Origin: Puniceicoccaceae bacterium | GTDB taxonomy: Bacteria > Verrucomicrobiota > Verrucomicrobiia > Opitutales > JAFGAQ01 | NCBI GenBank assembly: GCA_040224245.1 | Contig: JBEGIR010000079.1 | Location: forward strand, 1-34,011 | Length of the DNA stretch: 34,011 nucleotides | Direction of reading: 5' to 3' | Shown here: piece after piece, positions 15,137 through 23,710 of the stretch | Numbering within the stretch: position 1 is the stretch's first letter | How the letters are laid out: every line of letters starts with the position of its first letter | Notes under the pieces: generated by a model | Database searches by the model: none | The model's input: the letters and a program-made list of their open reading frames with translations, nothing else | Told to the model about the DNA's origin: nothing | Program-made: the position numbers and the translations under genes

Positions 15137-17068
15137 CTAGGGAGCGAAGGGAGCAAGCTGCTCCACAAAATCCTGCAGACTCAGCCCCGGATGCAATGCC
15201 CGGTAAAAATTCTGCTGATGCCACCCTTCAAGTCCTTCAACCGCCTGCAGAATTTGCTGCCGCGCTTCGGGGACCGCACAGCTGAGAAACAGCTCCGCTG
15301 ACTTCATCGCCACTTCACGCTCCGTGTTCGCGAGTGTCTTGGACTTCAAATTCATGCCCAGGGAGCGGATGGCGAGCTGCCAGTCCGCGCTGTCCGATTG
15401 TGACTGTTGCAGCAAAGTTACCCAATAATCGCTCACATCCACGCGGCGCCAGCGGATCAATGCCTGTTCAGCCGCTCTGGCGAGGAGTGCGTCGTTTCCG
15501 CGGTGACGCTCGATACAGTATTCCAACGCTTCAGCAGCAGAAATTCCATCCAGAATCGCCAACACACGAGCCTCCAGCACGGCGGGCAGCTCCAACGCCA
15601 GAGTTGGAGCGAAGGCCCGTTCCCACAGGCGTTCCGGCTGCTCCAGGCGAATCACCAGTCGCTTGAGCGTGATCTGCAAATCCCGAACCAATGACGAATC
15701 CGGCGCACTCACCAATTTGACGAGCAACAGTTTGACGGATTGCAAATTCCCCACGCGCTCGAGTCCAGGCAACAGCACATCCAAGGTCGTTTCGGCAAGG
15801 GCCTTCTCGGCCAGCAGGGAGTTCAACAATTCCACCGCTCCCTCGCAATTGCGAATTGAGAGCAGTTCAATCGCACGCACATGGTCCGGTTCGGAGAGGT
15901 TACCGGCCGAGTCGAGGATGCGGGCGTCAAGCTTGGGGTCGTGCACCACTGCCAGCGAGTTCATCGCTGCGGCGGCGAGCGATTCATTTGCGGAGCGGGT
16001 GCGCTCGATAAGCGCATCCGTGCTGTTCACTCCACCCACACTCGCCAACGCCTGCACGGCTGCAAGCTGCACGGCTTCGCTCTCCTGTTCGAGCTGCTGC
16101 AATACCCAAGACTCGAGTTCCGTGCGTCCCTGCTCCTGAATCGCACCGAGCACCACAAGCAATGCGGACTCGGAAAAGGGTGTCGTCCGGGAAATTACCC
16201 GCTGCCAGGTGGCATTGCGGCCCACTTTCAGCGCCTGATCCAGCAGTGCGTCTCCATGCACAGGATCCGACTTCAGCGTGTCCTCAAGAAAATCGAGTGC
16301 TGCAGACTCATCCCGCTCGAGCCACTGCGTCAATGCCGCCACCTGCAGAGCGGATTCACCCTCTTGCGCGATTGCCCGAAGCTCGTTCGCACGTGCCATT
16401 CCGGTGTGCAGCAGTGCCGTCGCGATCCGGGACTGCTGCTCTCCTTCGGCAGCTTGCCAGGACTCAAACAAAAACTCCCGCACCTCAGGGTGTTCGAGCG
16501 TGCCCAAAACCTGAATCGCCAGCGCATCCAGCGGAATCGCTTCCGATTTCAGCAGCTCGACCAGCAAGGTGGCCTGGCTCGCATCCCGACGAACCGCCAG
16601 GGCCGAGAGCATCTCATTGCGAGCCGCATCCGAAGCACCCTTCAACGCTTCGGTCAGGGATTGCGTCACACTGCTACCCTCAATCTGGGCCAGCACTGCG
16701 CTCGCTTCGCTTCGCAGTTTTGCGTCACTGGAATCCGCAAGCACCCGTTCAAGCATGGCCTGCACAGTAGCATTCGATGCAATCGGTGGTAACAACCGCA
16801 TGACATAATACCGCGTGAGTTCAGGTGTCTGCGAATCGGAAATCGATTCCAGCAGCGTCGACTCGAGCTCAAGGCGTTGCGCAGGATCAGCATCGCTTGC
16901 ACTGGCGTGGGCGACCTGCGACCCCAGTGCGTTAAGCGCAGAGCGACGCGCGTCGTAATCATCAGAATGCAGGGCATCCAAAGATGCGGTAACATCAGTG
17001 GCGCACAGCTGAGTCAGCATCGTGATCGTAGCGATCAGTGCATAAGGAAGAGGGGTACGTTGAAGCAT
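15137..17068 (-). CDS. secreted HEAT-repeat protein
   Basis: The 643-residue protein begins with a signal peptide (PYALIATITMLTQLCATDVTA). Nearly all the rest consists of HEAT-like helical pairs, for example YDARRSALNALGSQV, AKLRSEASAVLAQIE, AARNEMLSALAVRRD, EAVQLAAVQALASVG and ESLAAAAMNSLAVVHD, forming an extended solenoid. Such proteins act as binding scaffolds; no catalytic motif is visible. It lies 45 bp downstream of the Tat-type Gfo/Idh gene on the same strand, so both are probably co-transcribed and both exported. In Verrucomicrobiota and Planctomycetota, HEAT-repeat and Gfo/Idh proteins often sit together in sugar-degradation loci, but the shared function here is inferred. The ATG at 17068 is the only sensible start ahead of the signal peptide. 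Confidence 0.88.
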   Translation of the reverse strand: MLQRTPLPYALIATITMLTQLCATDVTASLDALHSDDYDARRSALNALGSQVAHASASDADPAQRLELESTLLESISDSQTPELTRYYVMRLLPPIASNATVQAMLERVLADSSDAKLRSEASAVLAQIEGSSVTQSLTEALKGASDAARNEMLSALAVRRDASQATLLVELLKSEAIPLDALAIQVLGTLEHPEVREFLFESWQAAEGEQQSRIATALLHTGMARANELRAIAQEGESALQVAALTQWLERDESAALDFLEDTLKSDPVHGDALLDQALKVGRNATWQRVISRTTPFSESALLVVLGAIQEQGRTELESWVLQQLEQESEAVQLAAVQALASVGGVNSTDALIERTRSANESLAAAAMNSLAVVHDPKLDARILDSAGNLSEPDHVRAIELLSIRNCEGAVELLNSLLAEKALAETTLDVLLPGLERVGNLQSVKLLLVKLVSAPDSSLVRDLQITLKRLVIRLEQPERLWERAFAPTLALELPAVLEARVLAILDGISAAEALEYCIERHRGNDALLARAAEQALIRWRRVDVSDYWVTLLQQSQSDSADWQLAIRSLGMNLKSKTLANTEREVAMKSAELFLSCAVPEARQQILQAVEGLEGWHQQNFYRALHPGLSLQDFVEQLAPFAP

Positions 17069-17113
17069 GGCTGGGAAATGGGCTTGGTTTCAGTTGTAGA
17101 ACGGCAACAGGGT

Positions 17114-18382
17114 TCAGGCGGGCAGCTCGTAGCCCTTGCGACGCGGGCGATCCAACATCTGCAACGCAGGGATATCACCGACAATGGTCTCCGCATTCGG
17201 ATCCCACTCAATCGGACGCTCAAGGCGCTCAGCAATGCCTGCAAGCAGGCAAATCGTGCCAGTGCGATGTCCAATTTGCGCGTCACAAATGGGTGTCTTT
17301 CGTGATACGATGCAGTCGAGCCAGTTGGCCCGGTGGTCATCGGATTCGTAGAGCCGTTCGTCGAGTGGAGAAAGCGGAGCACGGGACAGATCGACGGGAT
17401 CCGATGCCAGCCCATCACGGCTGACCATCACATCTCCCTTGGAACCGATGAATCGAATCATGTGTCCGCGTCGATCCGGATGGTCACGAATCACACGGAT
17501 GCCATCCGCATACTCGTGGTATTGATAAGGTTCACCCTCAAAGCCCTTGGGCACAAAACGCGTTGGACCGGAATCATCCTTACCCAGTGCCCACTGCACG
17601 ATGTCAAAGTGATGGGCTCCCCAGTCTCCGTTTTTGCGTGCACCATACTCCCAGAAGCAGCGCCAGCCACCGCCATAATTTCCAAGGGTACGTTCGGTGA
17701 AATAGGGTTCCCATGGTGTCGGTCCAAGCCAACGGTCATAGTTAAAACCCTCGGGAACGGGTTCCTCTGGACGCAGGAAGGGAGGCGCAAAGGATCCAAG
17801 GGACACGTGGATCGCGCGAATGTCTCCGATCCAGCCATTGCGCACCATCGTCGCAGCCTTGCGAAAGCGCCAGTCCGAACGTTGCTGCGAACCCACTTGC
17901 AAAATGCGCCCGTAGCGTTCCTGCGCAGCCAGCAGTGCCTTGCTCTCGCCAATGGTGAGCGTCATGGGTTTTTCCACATAAACATCCTTGCCCGCACGCA
18001 TGGCTGCGATGGCAATGGCAGCATGCCAATGGTCGGGTGTGCCGATCACAACCGCATCCACCCCCGGATGCCGGAGCATGTCCTCGTAACGCTCAAATGT
18101 GGCAGGACTGGTCCCGGTGGCCAGCTCCACACTTCGGCGCGCCCCTTCCAGATGCTCTGCATGCACATCGCACACCGCCACTACCTGAGTGAGCGGAGAG
18201 CTGCAATAGTAGTCCCGGTGGCCGCCCATGATGAGTCCATTGCCCACCAGCCCGATGCCAATGCGGCTATTGGGCCCCGGAATTCCCCGACGTCCGAGGG
18301 TTTGGGATTTCAGAACGAGTGGTGCAGCTGCCACCGACCCGATCATCAGACTGCTGCTTCGCAGAAAATTTCGACGATTCAT
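17114..18382 (-). CDS. Tat-exported Gfo/Idh/MocA family oxidoreductase
   Basis: The 422-residue protein starts with a twin-arginine-type leader (NRRNFLRSSSLMIGSVAAAP), so it is probably exported folded with its NAD(P) cofactor. The mature part has the Rossmann glycine motif (IGLVGNGLIMGGHRD), VVAVCDVHAEH, the PDHWHAAIAIAAMRAGKDVY segment, and EKPMTLT with the catalytic Lys. Conserved C-terminal residues typical of exported family members follow (NGDWGAHHFDIVQWALG). It probably acts on sugars or oligosaccharides in the periplasm; some exported members are glycoside-cleaving, NAD-dependent enzymes, but the substrate cannot be read here. The HEAT-repeat gene follows 45 bp downstream. Upstream, 18383-18793 is repeat-rich, so the promoter should lie within about 90 bp of the start. 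Confidence 0.92.
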   Translation of the reverse strand: MNRRNFLRSSSLMIGSVAAAPLVLKSQTLGRRGIPGPNSRIGIGLVGNGLIMGGHRDYYCSSPLTQVVAVCDVHAEHLEGARRSVELATGTSPATFERYEDMLRHPGVDAVVIGTPDHWHAAIAIAAMRAGKDVYVEKPMTLTIGESKALLAAQERYGRILQVGSQQRSDWRFRKAATMVRNGWIGDIRAIHVSLGSFAPPFLRPEEPVPEGFNYDRWLGPTPWEPYFTERTLGNYGGGWRCFWEYGARKNGDWGAHHFDIVQWALGKDDSGPTRFVPKGFEGEPYQYHEYADGIRVIRDHPDRRGHMIRFIGSKGDVMVSRDGLASDPVDLSRAPLSPLDERLYESDDHRANWLDCIVSRKTPICDAQIGHRTGTICLLAGIAERLERPIEWDPNAETIVGDIPALQMLDRPRRKGYELPA

Positions 18383-18536
18383 AGGGCGCGTTGTTGGGGT
18401 TTACGAATGACCGGTGACTGCGCACGCACCGATCCCTTCACAGAATCTCAACATACTAGCAGCGAAACGCTTGCAGCACAATATCCGTTATCGGCGAATC
18501 TTGTGCAGATCTCGTCACAGGCAAGAAGGAAGGGAA

Positions 18537-18564
18537 GGAGTGAGGAGCTAGAAGCAAGGAGTCA
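18537..18564 (-). repeat. heptanucleotide array, inverted orientation, 4 units
   Basis: GGAGTGA, GGAGCTA, GAAGCAA and GGAGTCA follow one another in register; they are reverse complements of the TTACTCC-type heptamers. The same four units recur unchanged at 33663-33690, also followed by REP type A. Confidence 0.75.
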
Positions 18565-18590
18565 GTCTGAGTTCGCGCAACTGGCTGAAG

Positions 18591-18686
18591 GTAGCGGGAG
18601 CTTCCAGCTCGCGCAACTAACTGAAGGTAGCGGGAGCTTCCAGCTCGCGCAACTAACCTGAAGGTAGTGGGAGCTTCCAGCTCGCG
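18591..18686 (+). repeat. three tandem REP type-A elements, 36-37 bp period
   Basis: GTAG-headed type-A palindromes start at 18591, 18627 and 18664; the third has one base change in the stem. A conserved linker (about GCAACTAACTGAAG) separates them, so the unit is REP plus 13-14 bases. There are no variable spacers. Confidence 0.85.
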
Positions 18687-18723
18687 ATAAAATTACCCCC
18701 TCCAGAGCACAGCAAACCCAAAT

Positions 18724-18786
18724 TTACTCCTTACTCCTTACTCCTTACTCCTTACTTCTTGCTCCTTACTCCTTACTCCTTACTTC
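18724..18786. repeat. heptanucleotide tandem array, 9 units
   Basis: Nine perfectly registered 7-mers: TTACTCC four times, TTACTTC, TTGCTCC, TTACTCC twice, TTACTTC. Read on the minus strand the units contain AAGGAG, so the array resembles a row of Shine-Dalgarno sequences, but no start codon follows. It ends just beyond the 3' end of the symporter gene. Confidence 0.85.
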
Positions 18787-18793
18787 CTCCCCC

Positions 18794-20215
18794 TCACGCA
18801 CTGCCAAAGCGGATCAGCTTGGCACGTCCGCCCAAAACCACCCGATTGACGAGCAATGCAAACGCAACACAGGCCCAAAGTGTGATGAACATGAGGTGAA
18901 GGAAATGCAACGGCGTCCAGACAAAGGTGAAGAACCCATAGAGCACTGCGCCAAAGACCAGGGATGCAATGACGGCCCGGGAATCCACCCCCTTGAACAT
19001 TAACCCGGTGATGAAGGCTGCGAGGATGGGCATACTGAACAGCCCAATCAGTTGCTGGATCAACTGGATGATCGAATCCGCGCCATTGTAAAGCGGCACC
19101 AGCAAGATCGCAAACAAACTGAATCCGATGGAAATCATCCAGTTCATTCGGCGAATCTCAACGTCGGGATTCACGTAGCGCTGGTGAATGTCACACACAT
19201 AGAGTGCCACGGAGGAGTTGAGCGCGGAATTGAAACTCGTCATGGTCGCCGCCACCATTGCCGCTGCAAAAGCACCTGACAGCCACTTGGGCAGCACCGC
19301 CTCCACGATTCGCCCGTAGCTGGCATCCCCCACTTCACCCCAGAGCACGTAAGCGCAGAGTCCCGGCACCACCACAATCAGGGGAACCAGTGTCGCACGG
19401 ATCACAGCTGCGGCGTAGCACCCCTTCTGGGCCTCCCGCAGTGAGGTTGCTGCAAGCGCACGCTGGGTGATGGTCTGATTCGTACTCCAGTAATAAAGCT
19501 GTGTGAAAATCATGCCGGTCAACAGGGCGTGCCACGGCAACACCGAGTCGCTGTCACCGATCATGCTCAGGCGTTCCGCCGGTACGGTGCTCAGATCCCA
19601 ATCCACCGCCGAAAGTGCCAGCACCGATACCAGGATGGCCATGCTGAAGAGCAGTACCCCACTGTAAGTATCCGACACCGCGACCGCACGTAATCCTCCC
19701 AGAATCGCATAGGCGGCTCCCGCGATGGCCATCACACAGGCCAGCACCATAAGCGGGATCTCGAGTCCAAACACCGCCGTCAGGAACAACGAACTCGTGT
19801 AGAGCATGATGGGTAGAAAAATCGCGATATTGCCAATGAGAAAAAGGCTCGCCACCGTCGCACGCAGGTGAGGGTTTTGGTACCGGCGCTCCAACAACTC
19901 CGTCACGGTGGTGCAGTTATAGCGGTAGTAGATGGGTAGAAATACTTTGGCGAGCAGGATCATGCCGGGAATGCCCGCCAGCTCCCACCAGAGGATGAGC
20001 ATCGTCTGATTGCCATTCCAGCCCACAAGGGTGTCCGTGTTGATGTTGGTGAGTGTCAGCGACCCCGCAACGTAAAACCAGGTCAGCCCACCCCCGGCGA
20101 GAAAGAACTCGCGACTATCGCTTCCTCGCCCACCCGCCTGGCGGCATTTGCGATAGGTCAGCCAGGCAATGAATCCGGTGATCAGACAGAAAACGGCAAC
20201 TTGAATCATGGTCAT
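18794..20215 (-). CDS. sodium:solute symporter (SSS family)
   Basis: The 473-residue integral membrane protein has about 12-13 hydrophobic segments. SSS-family landmarks include REFFLAGGGLTWFYVAGSLTLTNINTDTLVGWNG near the N-terminus, TVTELLERRYQNP after the third segment, and GGLRAVAVSDTYSGVLLF, a well-conserved family motif. AAAMVAATMTSFNSALNSSVALYVCDIHQRYV near residue 310 corresponds to the SSTLNSASTLFT-like region that carries a sodium site in SglT. The family couples uptake of sugars, amino acids or other solutes to the sodium gradient. The many sugar-related oxidoreductases nearby make a sugar plausible, but no adjacent catabolic gene fixes the substrate. ATG 20215 gives an immediate first transmembrane helix (VAVFCLITGFIAWLTY). 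The gene is isolated between two repeat-rich regions. Confidence 0.93.
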   Translation of the reverse strand: MTMIQVAVFCLITGFIAWLTYRKCRQAGGRGSDSREFFLAGGGLTWFYVAGSLTLTNINTDTLVGWNGNQTMLILWWELAGIPGMILLAKVFLPIYYRYNCTTVTELLERRYQNPHLRATVASLFLIGNIAIFLPIMLYTSSLFLTAVFGLEIPLMVLACVMAIAGAAYAILGGLRAVAVSDTYSGVLLFSMAILVSVLALSAVDWDLSTVPAERLSMIGDSDSVLPWHALLTGMIFTQLYYWSTNQTITQRALAATSLREAQKGCYAAAVIRATLVPLIVVVPGLCAYVLWGEVGDASYGRIVEAVLPKWLSGAFAAAMVAATMTSFNSALNSSVALYVCDIHQRYVNPDVEIRRMNWMISIGFSLFAILLVPLYNGADSIIQLIQQLIGLFSMPILAAFITGLMFKGVDSRAVIASLVFGAVLYGFFTFVWTPLHFLHLMFITLWACVAFALLVNRVVLGGRAKLIRFGSA

Positions 20216-20471
20216 TGTGGCACGAAGTGCCGAAAATCAGAAGTTAGAACAAGCCCTGCTCAACGGAGCTTTATGCCATCGGCAGGATTTCGTTGGTGTT
20301 CAAGAGTAGAAGAAATACAGGACGGGTTCTCGGGGGTTTCGATGCAACCGTGAAGTAGTGCAACGGCAAAGGGAGGCGACACTGGCAAGGACTTGACAGT
20401 CAGAGAGAGGGTTTTGCCAAGGGGTGATTCCAACTCGCTGATGGCTCGTCACCCCTGTGGGCGGGACAGGA

Positions 20472-20518
20472 GTAGCGGGAGCTTCCAGCTTTTCAGTAGC
20501 GGGAGCTTCCAGCTCGCG
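20472..20518 (+). repeat. two REP type-A elements in tandem, the first truncated
   Basis: GTAG heads at 20472 and 20496 are each followed by the type-A palindrome. The first loses its outer CGCG arm (TTTTCA replaces it). The second is complete and runs directly into the type-D element at 20552. Confidence 0.8.
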
Positions 20519-20551
20519 AAAGAGGGATCGTATCCCGCAACTCCGACGCTT

Positions 20552-20575
20552 CGGGATTTTCACAAATCCCGCTAC
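20552..20575 (-). repeat. REP type D
   Basis: Minus-strand GTAG followed by the CGGGATTT/AAATCCCG-type stem, with one changed base in the loop region. It is preceded by the conserved tract CAACTCCGACGCTT found beside every type-D copy, and faces a plus-strand type-B REP 30 bp downstream. Confidence 0.8.
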
Positions 20576-20605
20576 AAAAGCGGAAGTTCATGCCCCCTCA
20601 CCTCC

Positions 20606-20742
20606 GTAGTCCCGACAAGTCGGGATGAGAATTCAGACCCACGTTGCAGTGCGAAAACGCGTCCCGGCCACCCGCATTGTCCATGTTCTCCCGAACATGG
20701 CTACAGGACAAAATCCCGCTCCGTAGTCCCGACAAGTCGGGA
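20606..20742 (+). repeat. BIME-like unit: type B, inverted type C, type B
   Basis: GTAG plus TCCCGAC/GTCGGGA stem at 20606-20625, an inverted CCATGTTC/GAACATGG REP at 20681-20704, and a second type-B element at 20723-20742. Sequence and spacing match the units of the array at 3439-3832. Confidence 0.85.
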
Positions 20743-20831
20743 TGAGAATTCGGACCCACGTTCGAATGCGAAAACCATTACCATAACACAAAGAAGCTCC
20801 CGCTACCTTCAGCCTGCTCCCCCTCTTAGAC

Positions 20832-20852
20832 TTACTCCTGGCTTCTAACTCC
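20832..20852. repeat. short heptanucleotide array, 3 units
   Basis: TTACTCC, TGGCTTC and TAACTCC in register, the same family as the longer arrays. Confidence 0.5.
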
Positions 20853-21058
20853 TACGGTTGCAAACCGCTCATAAACAACCACAGATTTATCGGAGCGTTT
20901 TGAGTTTGAAATTGTCATGCCTTGCTTGGAGGATGAAGCGTGCCAATGAAATGGCATGTATCCTTTCATTCTGCGACATGCACGGCCCGAACACTTTCAG
21001 TTCTATCAACCGGAACTCAAAATCCCGCCAACCGCAGCACCCCAAGCCCAGAGGGCGA

Positions 21059-21463
21059 ATGAGGCGATTCGGCATGCATTGCGTGACCCTCATCGCACTG
21101 CTGACCCTCCCCATCCTGCACACAGGCTGTGTGGCGGTCGCCGCGGTGGGTGCAGGGGCGGGTGCCTATGCCGTCATGCGCGGCTCCCTCGACTCACACG
21201 TGCAGGCAGGATTTGAGGAAACACTCATCGCTGTGCGCACAGCGCTACCACGCACTGGACTGGTGAAAGTCAAGGAACTCAGTGATCAACACAGCGCAAA
21301 GCTAACCTTTCGGGATGCGGTGGATACGCGCATCACCCTCCAGCTCACCGAACAAACCCGCGACTTGACCGAAGTGCGTATTCGGGTGGGTGCCATGGGC
21401 AATGAGAGTCGCTCGATCCAGATCCTTCAGGCCATCCACCGAAGCCTCGAAGGAGAACAGTAA
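21059..21463 (+). CDS. DUF3568-like small lipoprotein
   Basis: The 134-residue protein starts at ATG 21059, with AGAGGG about 4 bases upstream as ribosome site. The frame is open to 20858, but only this start places the signal peptide (CVTLIALLTLPILHTGC) at the N-terminus with a lipobox ending in Cys. After the Cys comes the family-typical VAVAAVGAGAGAYAVMRGSL, then a compact alpha/beta domain (FEETLIAVRTALPRTGLVKV, SAKLTFRDAVDTRITLQL, EVRIRVGAMGNESRSIQIL). This matches my recollection of DUF3568, lipoproteins of unknown function common in Gram-negative bacteria. The stop codon is TAATG, overlapping an ATG, but the following short frame does not look coding. It lies 270 bp upstream of the linker-protein gene on the same strand. 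Confidence 0.8.
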   Translation: MRRFGMHCVTLIALLTLPILHTGCVAVAAVGAGAGAYAVMRGSLDSHVQAGFEETLIAVRTALPRTGLVKVKELSDQHSAKLTFRDAVDTRITLQLTEQTRDLTEVRIRVGAMGNESRSIQILQAIHRSLEGEQ

Positions 21464-21733
21464 TGTCACAGTGCTCGACAGTGCTGAAAATCGAAAAAAT
21501 CAATTCATTTTTTTCTGAACCAATCGATACCAACGTCGTCAAAGCGCACAATGGGACCTGTGTACCCATGAAACTCCATGATCAAAAACGTGTGAAAATG
21601 GCTCTAAAAAGCCACTTTTTAACCACTTCTGATCGAAAAAGGGGTTGATCTTCAAAGAATTTGATCGTTTTATAAAATGATGAACCGAAATACATGAGCC
21701 GTTAAGGTTAAGAACAAAAAACATAGTAAGGAA
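21464..21733. promoter_or_regulatory. AT-rich leader region of the linker-protein gene
   Basis: This 270-bp AT-rich stretch carries a small hairpin with a T-rich arm (AAAAAG, loop CCA, CTTTTT at 21606-21620) that could weakly terminate the upstream lipoprotein gene. Further on is a promoter-like area around TTGATC and TATAAA near 21645-21678, though the spacing is not ideal. AAGGA lies only a few bases before ATG 21734. A 61-codon frame starting at 21463 crosses the region but resembles nothing and has a low-complexity composition. Confidence 0.35.
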
Positions 21734-23353
21734 ATGAGAAAAACAATCAGATACATCGCGTTTGCGGGTGTAGCGCACTTGATCGCGTGGACCACCGTAA
21801 CCGCACAGATCGGAGTCGATTCACTGCCCGAGGGACTGCCCACGGACGACATCGAATACCTCGGTGATAACCAGTTCAGCTCCGGCGTTTTCGGAGATTT
21901 TGAACTCGACACCACGAACAACAAGCGCGTCATCCACGAAATACTCGGACCCATGGTCTGGGATTGGGATGAAGAGACTGAGATTGTCACCCTGCACACC
22001 GAATGGTATGGAGCACTCTACACACATGTGCCGGGCGTTTCCGAAGAAAAGATGCACGCCTCCGGCCTGGGTTTTACCTGGCCTCTCGTGAAGAGTGAAA
22101 TCACCGGATTCACCTATCACGTCAAGGTGGATGCCGATATGACCGACCCTGAGCGCGCTCCGTTCTACAATCACCGCGAGGTGGACGGTGAACCGGTCGG
22201 TTGGCAGCGCTCCATCGGAGTCGACCTTCACTCTGCCGAAAACTACTACAAATCGGCAGAAGTTGTCGTAGGTCAGATGCAGCAGGTGCTACAGAATATG
22301 GTCAATGCACAGGAGGCTTATGTGAACCTTCCAGTCTCCATTGCAGGTGGGCAGGGTCCCATCGACAACCAGTTCGAGCAGCTCAACGCGATGTTCCTGA
22401 ACCTGCACGACCTCTACACGAAGTTTGTGTTCTATTACCACCGTTGCTCCATGGCTCCTGTATGGGCCGAGCGAGACGAGCGTCCACAGGCTGAGATCGA
22501 CCTGGCCCAGGCCTATGTCAATCACCTGCCGCTGCTCACTGCTGTTGCTGAACCGGTCTATGCCAACGCAGAGCAGATTCTCTACACCAACGCGGTCAAT
22601 ATCAAGACTGCCAAAATGAATCAACTCAACGAGCTCATTGCTGAGGAAGAAGCACGCCGCAAGGCCGAAGAAGAGGCCAATAAAGGTGGCGGTTCCTCGG
22701 GTGGCGGTTCGAGTGGTGGTGGGTCGTCAGGTGGCGGTTCCAGTGGAGGTGGTTCCAGTGGCGGAGGCGGATCATCCGGTCCGGTTGATCCCGTGAATGT
22801 TGACGAAGATGCGATCTCCTGGAGCAACGTTACCTTTGCACCGAGCAACCGCATCCCTGCCAGCATGAATCAGGTTGCAGGCTGGCCCGCAACAGCTCAG
22901 CTCAAGGGTCTGCGAATCTCCAAGCAAGGTGAAGACTACTACGGCTACTGGGATGTCTCCGGTGCCGAACGCTGGCCGAAAATCATCTCGGCTGGCGATT
23001 CTTCGGTTCGCAAGGGTGTGAACGGCAACTCCTGGATCTTTGTGCCCTACAACGGCGGATGGATTGCGTCCCCTTATGAAGGGTTCATCGGTTCCCGTTC
23101 GGGTGGCAAGCACACGCTGGGCAACCTGAACATCCCGCATTCCAACAGTCAAACCAACTACAACCACCGCGAAAAGATCCTCAAGGGCGGTATGCTTGGA
23201 TACAACCGCACGGATATCTGGGGAACGAGCAAAGGCATGCCCAAGTCAGGCACAACTTACGGTTGGATGGTGTCCACCAATGCCGGACTCTACAAAAATG
23301 TCGGCTCCTACGGTAAGGCACGCTCCAACATCATCCTGGTTCCCTGGCCCTAA
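21734..23353 (+). CDS. unrecognised secreted two-part protein joined by a (GGGSS)n linker
   Basis: The 539-residue protein has a signal peptide (RKTIRYIAFAGVAHLIAWTTVTAQ). Residues about 26-290 form one region: first acidic with beta character (DFELDTTNNKRVIHEILG, VTLHTEWYGALY), then helical (MQQVLQNMVNAQEAYVNLP, FEQLNAMFLNLHDLYTKFV). A charged helix (IAEEEARRKAEEEANK) leads into about 30 residues of GGGSS repeats at 22684-22779. A C-terminal domain of about 185 residues follows, rich in Gly, Trp, Tyr and Asn (YYGYWDVSGAERWP, NSWIFVPYNGGWIASPYEGF, TTYGWMVSTNAG), perhaps a beta-rich surface or binding domain. I recognise no family. The linker's repeated 15-bp units differ at synonymous positions, so the peptide is maintained by selection. 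A strong terminator follows the stop. Probably exported to the cell surface or medium. Confidence 0.85.
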   Translation: MRKTIRYIAFAGVAHLIAWTTVTAQIGVDSLPEGLPTDDIEYLGDNQFSSGVFGDFELDTTNNKRVIHEILGPMVWDWDEETEIVTLHTEWYGALYTHVPGVSEEKMHASGLGFTWPLVKSEITGFTYHVKVDADMTDPERAPFYNHREVDGEPVGWQRSIGVDLHSAENYYKSAEVVVGQMQQVLQNMVNAQEAYVNLPVSIAGGQGPIDNQFEQLNAMFLNLHDLYTKFVFYYHRCSMAPVWAERDERPQAEIDLAQAYVNHLPLLTAVAEPVYANAEQILYTNAVNIKTAKMNQLNELIAEEEARRKAEEEANKGGGSSGGGSSGGGSSGGGSSGGGSSGGGGSSGPVDPVNVDEDAISWSNVTFAPSNRIPASMNQVAGWPATAQLKGLRISKQGEDYYGYWDVSGAERWPKIISAGDSSVRKGVNGNSWIFVPYNGGWIASPYEGFIGSRSGGKHTLGNLNIPHSNSQTNYNHREKILKGGMLGYNRTDIWGTSKGMPKSGTTYGWMVSTNAGLYKNVGSYGKARSNIILVPWP

Positions 23354-23398
23354 TCCGGTCACAACCCATCGGGCATCAAAGCCCGCATTTCATGGCAC

Positions 23399-23422
23399 AA
23401 CCCGGAAGGCAACTTCCGGGTT
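23399..23422 (+). terminator. Rho-independent terminator of the linker-protein gene
   Basis: A perfect 10-bp stem (AACCCGGAAG/CTTCCGGGTT) with GCAA tetraloop runs directly into TTTTG, 46 bp after the stop codon. It is the clearest intrinsic terminator in the window. Confidence 0.85.
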
Positions 23423-23481
23423 TTGTGGTGTACCGGGAGCGCAATGGCGGATAGCGAATAGGGGATAGATGAGCACTCAAG

Positions 23482-23643
23482 CAAGGTAGCGGGAGCTTCC
23501 AGCTCGCGCCACTCTACTTGCAGACACTGGTGACTCCCGATGAATGGGAGTCCTGCGAAATCAAATCGAATACGCAGAAAAACCCAGACCTTGCTCCCAT
23601 TGTTTTTATCCACTCCGCGCGAGCTGGAAGCTCCCGCTACCTT
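23482..23643. repeat. inverted pair of REP type-A elements (162 bp)
   Basis: A plus-strand type-A REP at 23485-23507 and a minus-strand copy at 23618-23640 share perfect 26-bp inverted ends, including the AAG before GTAG. About 110 bp of unrelated sequence lies between. Two TTACTCC-type heptamers follow at 23642-23655. No target-site duplication is visible. The whole stretch 23354-23710 contains no gene. Confidence 0.85.
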
Positions 23644-23710
23644 ACTCCTTACTCATCCGCATTGGGATTGACGCGCTGCGGGATGCTGGAGAATCTTGCG
23701 GGCATCGCAT

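Larger units (their letters stand above)
18383..18793. other. gene-free repeat-bearing intergenic region
   Basis: The stretch separates the start of the Tat-type Gfo/Idh gene from the stop of the symporter gene. It holds four inverted heptamers at 18537-18564, three REP type-A copies at 18591-18686 and nine heptamers at 18724-18786. Bases 18383-18530 show no repeats and should contain the upstream gene's promoter, though I could not identify boxes with confidence. Confidence 0.8.
20216..21058. other. gene-free repeat-rich intergenic region between divergent genes
   Basis: It holds type-A REPs at 20472-20518 and a partial inverted one at 20793-20806, a type-D REP at 20552-20575, a 115-bp-type B/C unit at 20606-20742 and three heptamers at 20832-20852. 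Open frames in this stretch are repeat-derived. Promoters of the divergent symporter and lipoprotein genes must lie in 20216-20460 and 20853-21058, but no convincing boxes were seen. Confidence 0.8.

Noticed and set aside
18724-18786. Row of AAGGAG sequences as genuine ribosome-binding sites on the minus strand
   Set aside because: No start codon at suitable distance follows; they lie beyond the 3' end of the symporter gene and are explained by the 7-bp repeat.
21463-21648. 61-codon frame starting in a TAATG overlap after the DUF3568-like gene
   Set aside because: Despite the suggestive overlap, the AT-rich sequence resembles no protein and contains a hairpin; kept only as leader DNA.
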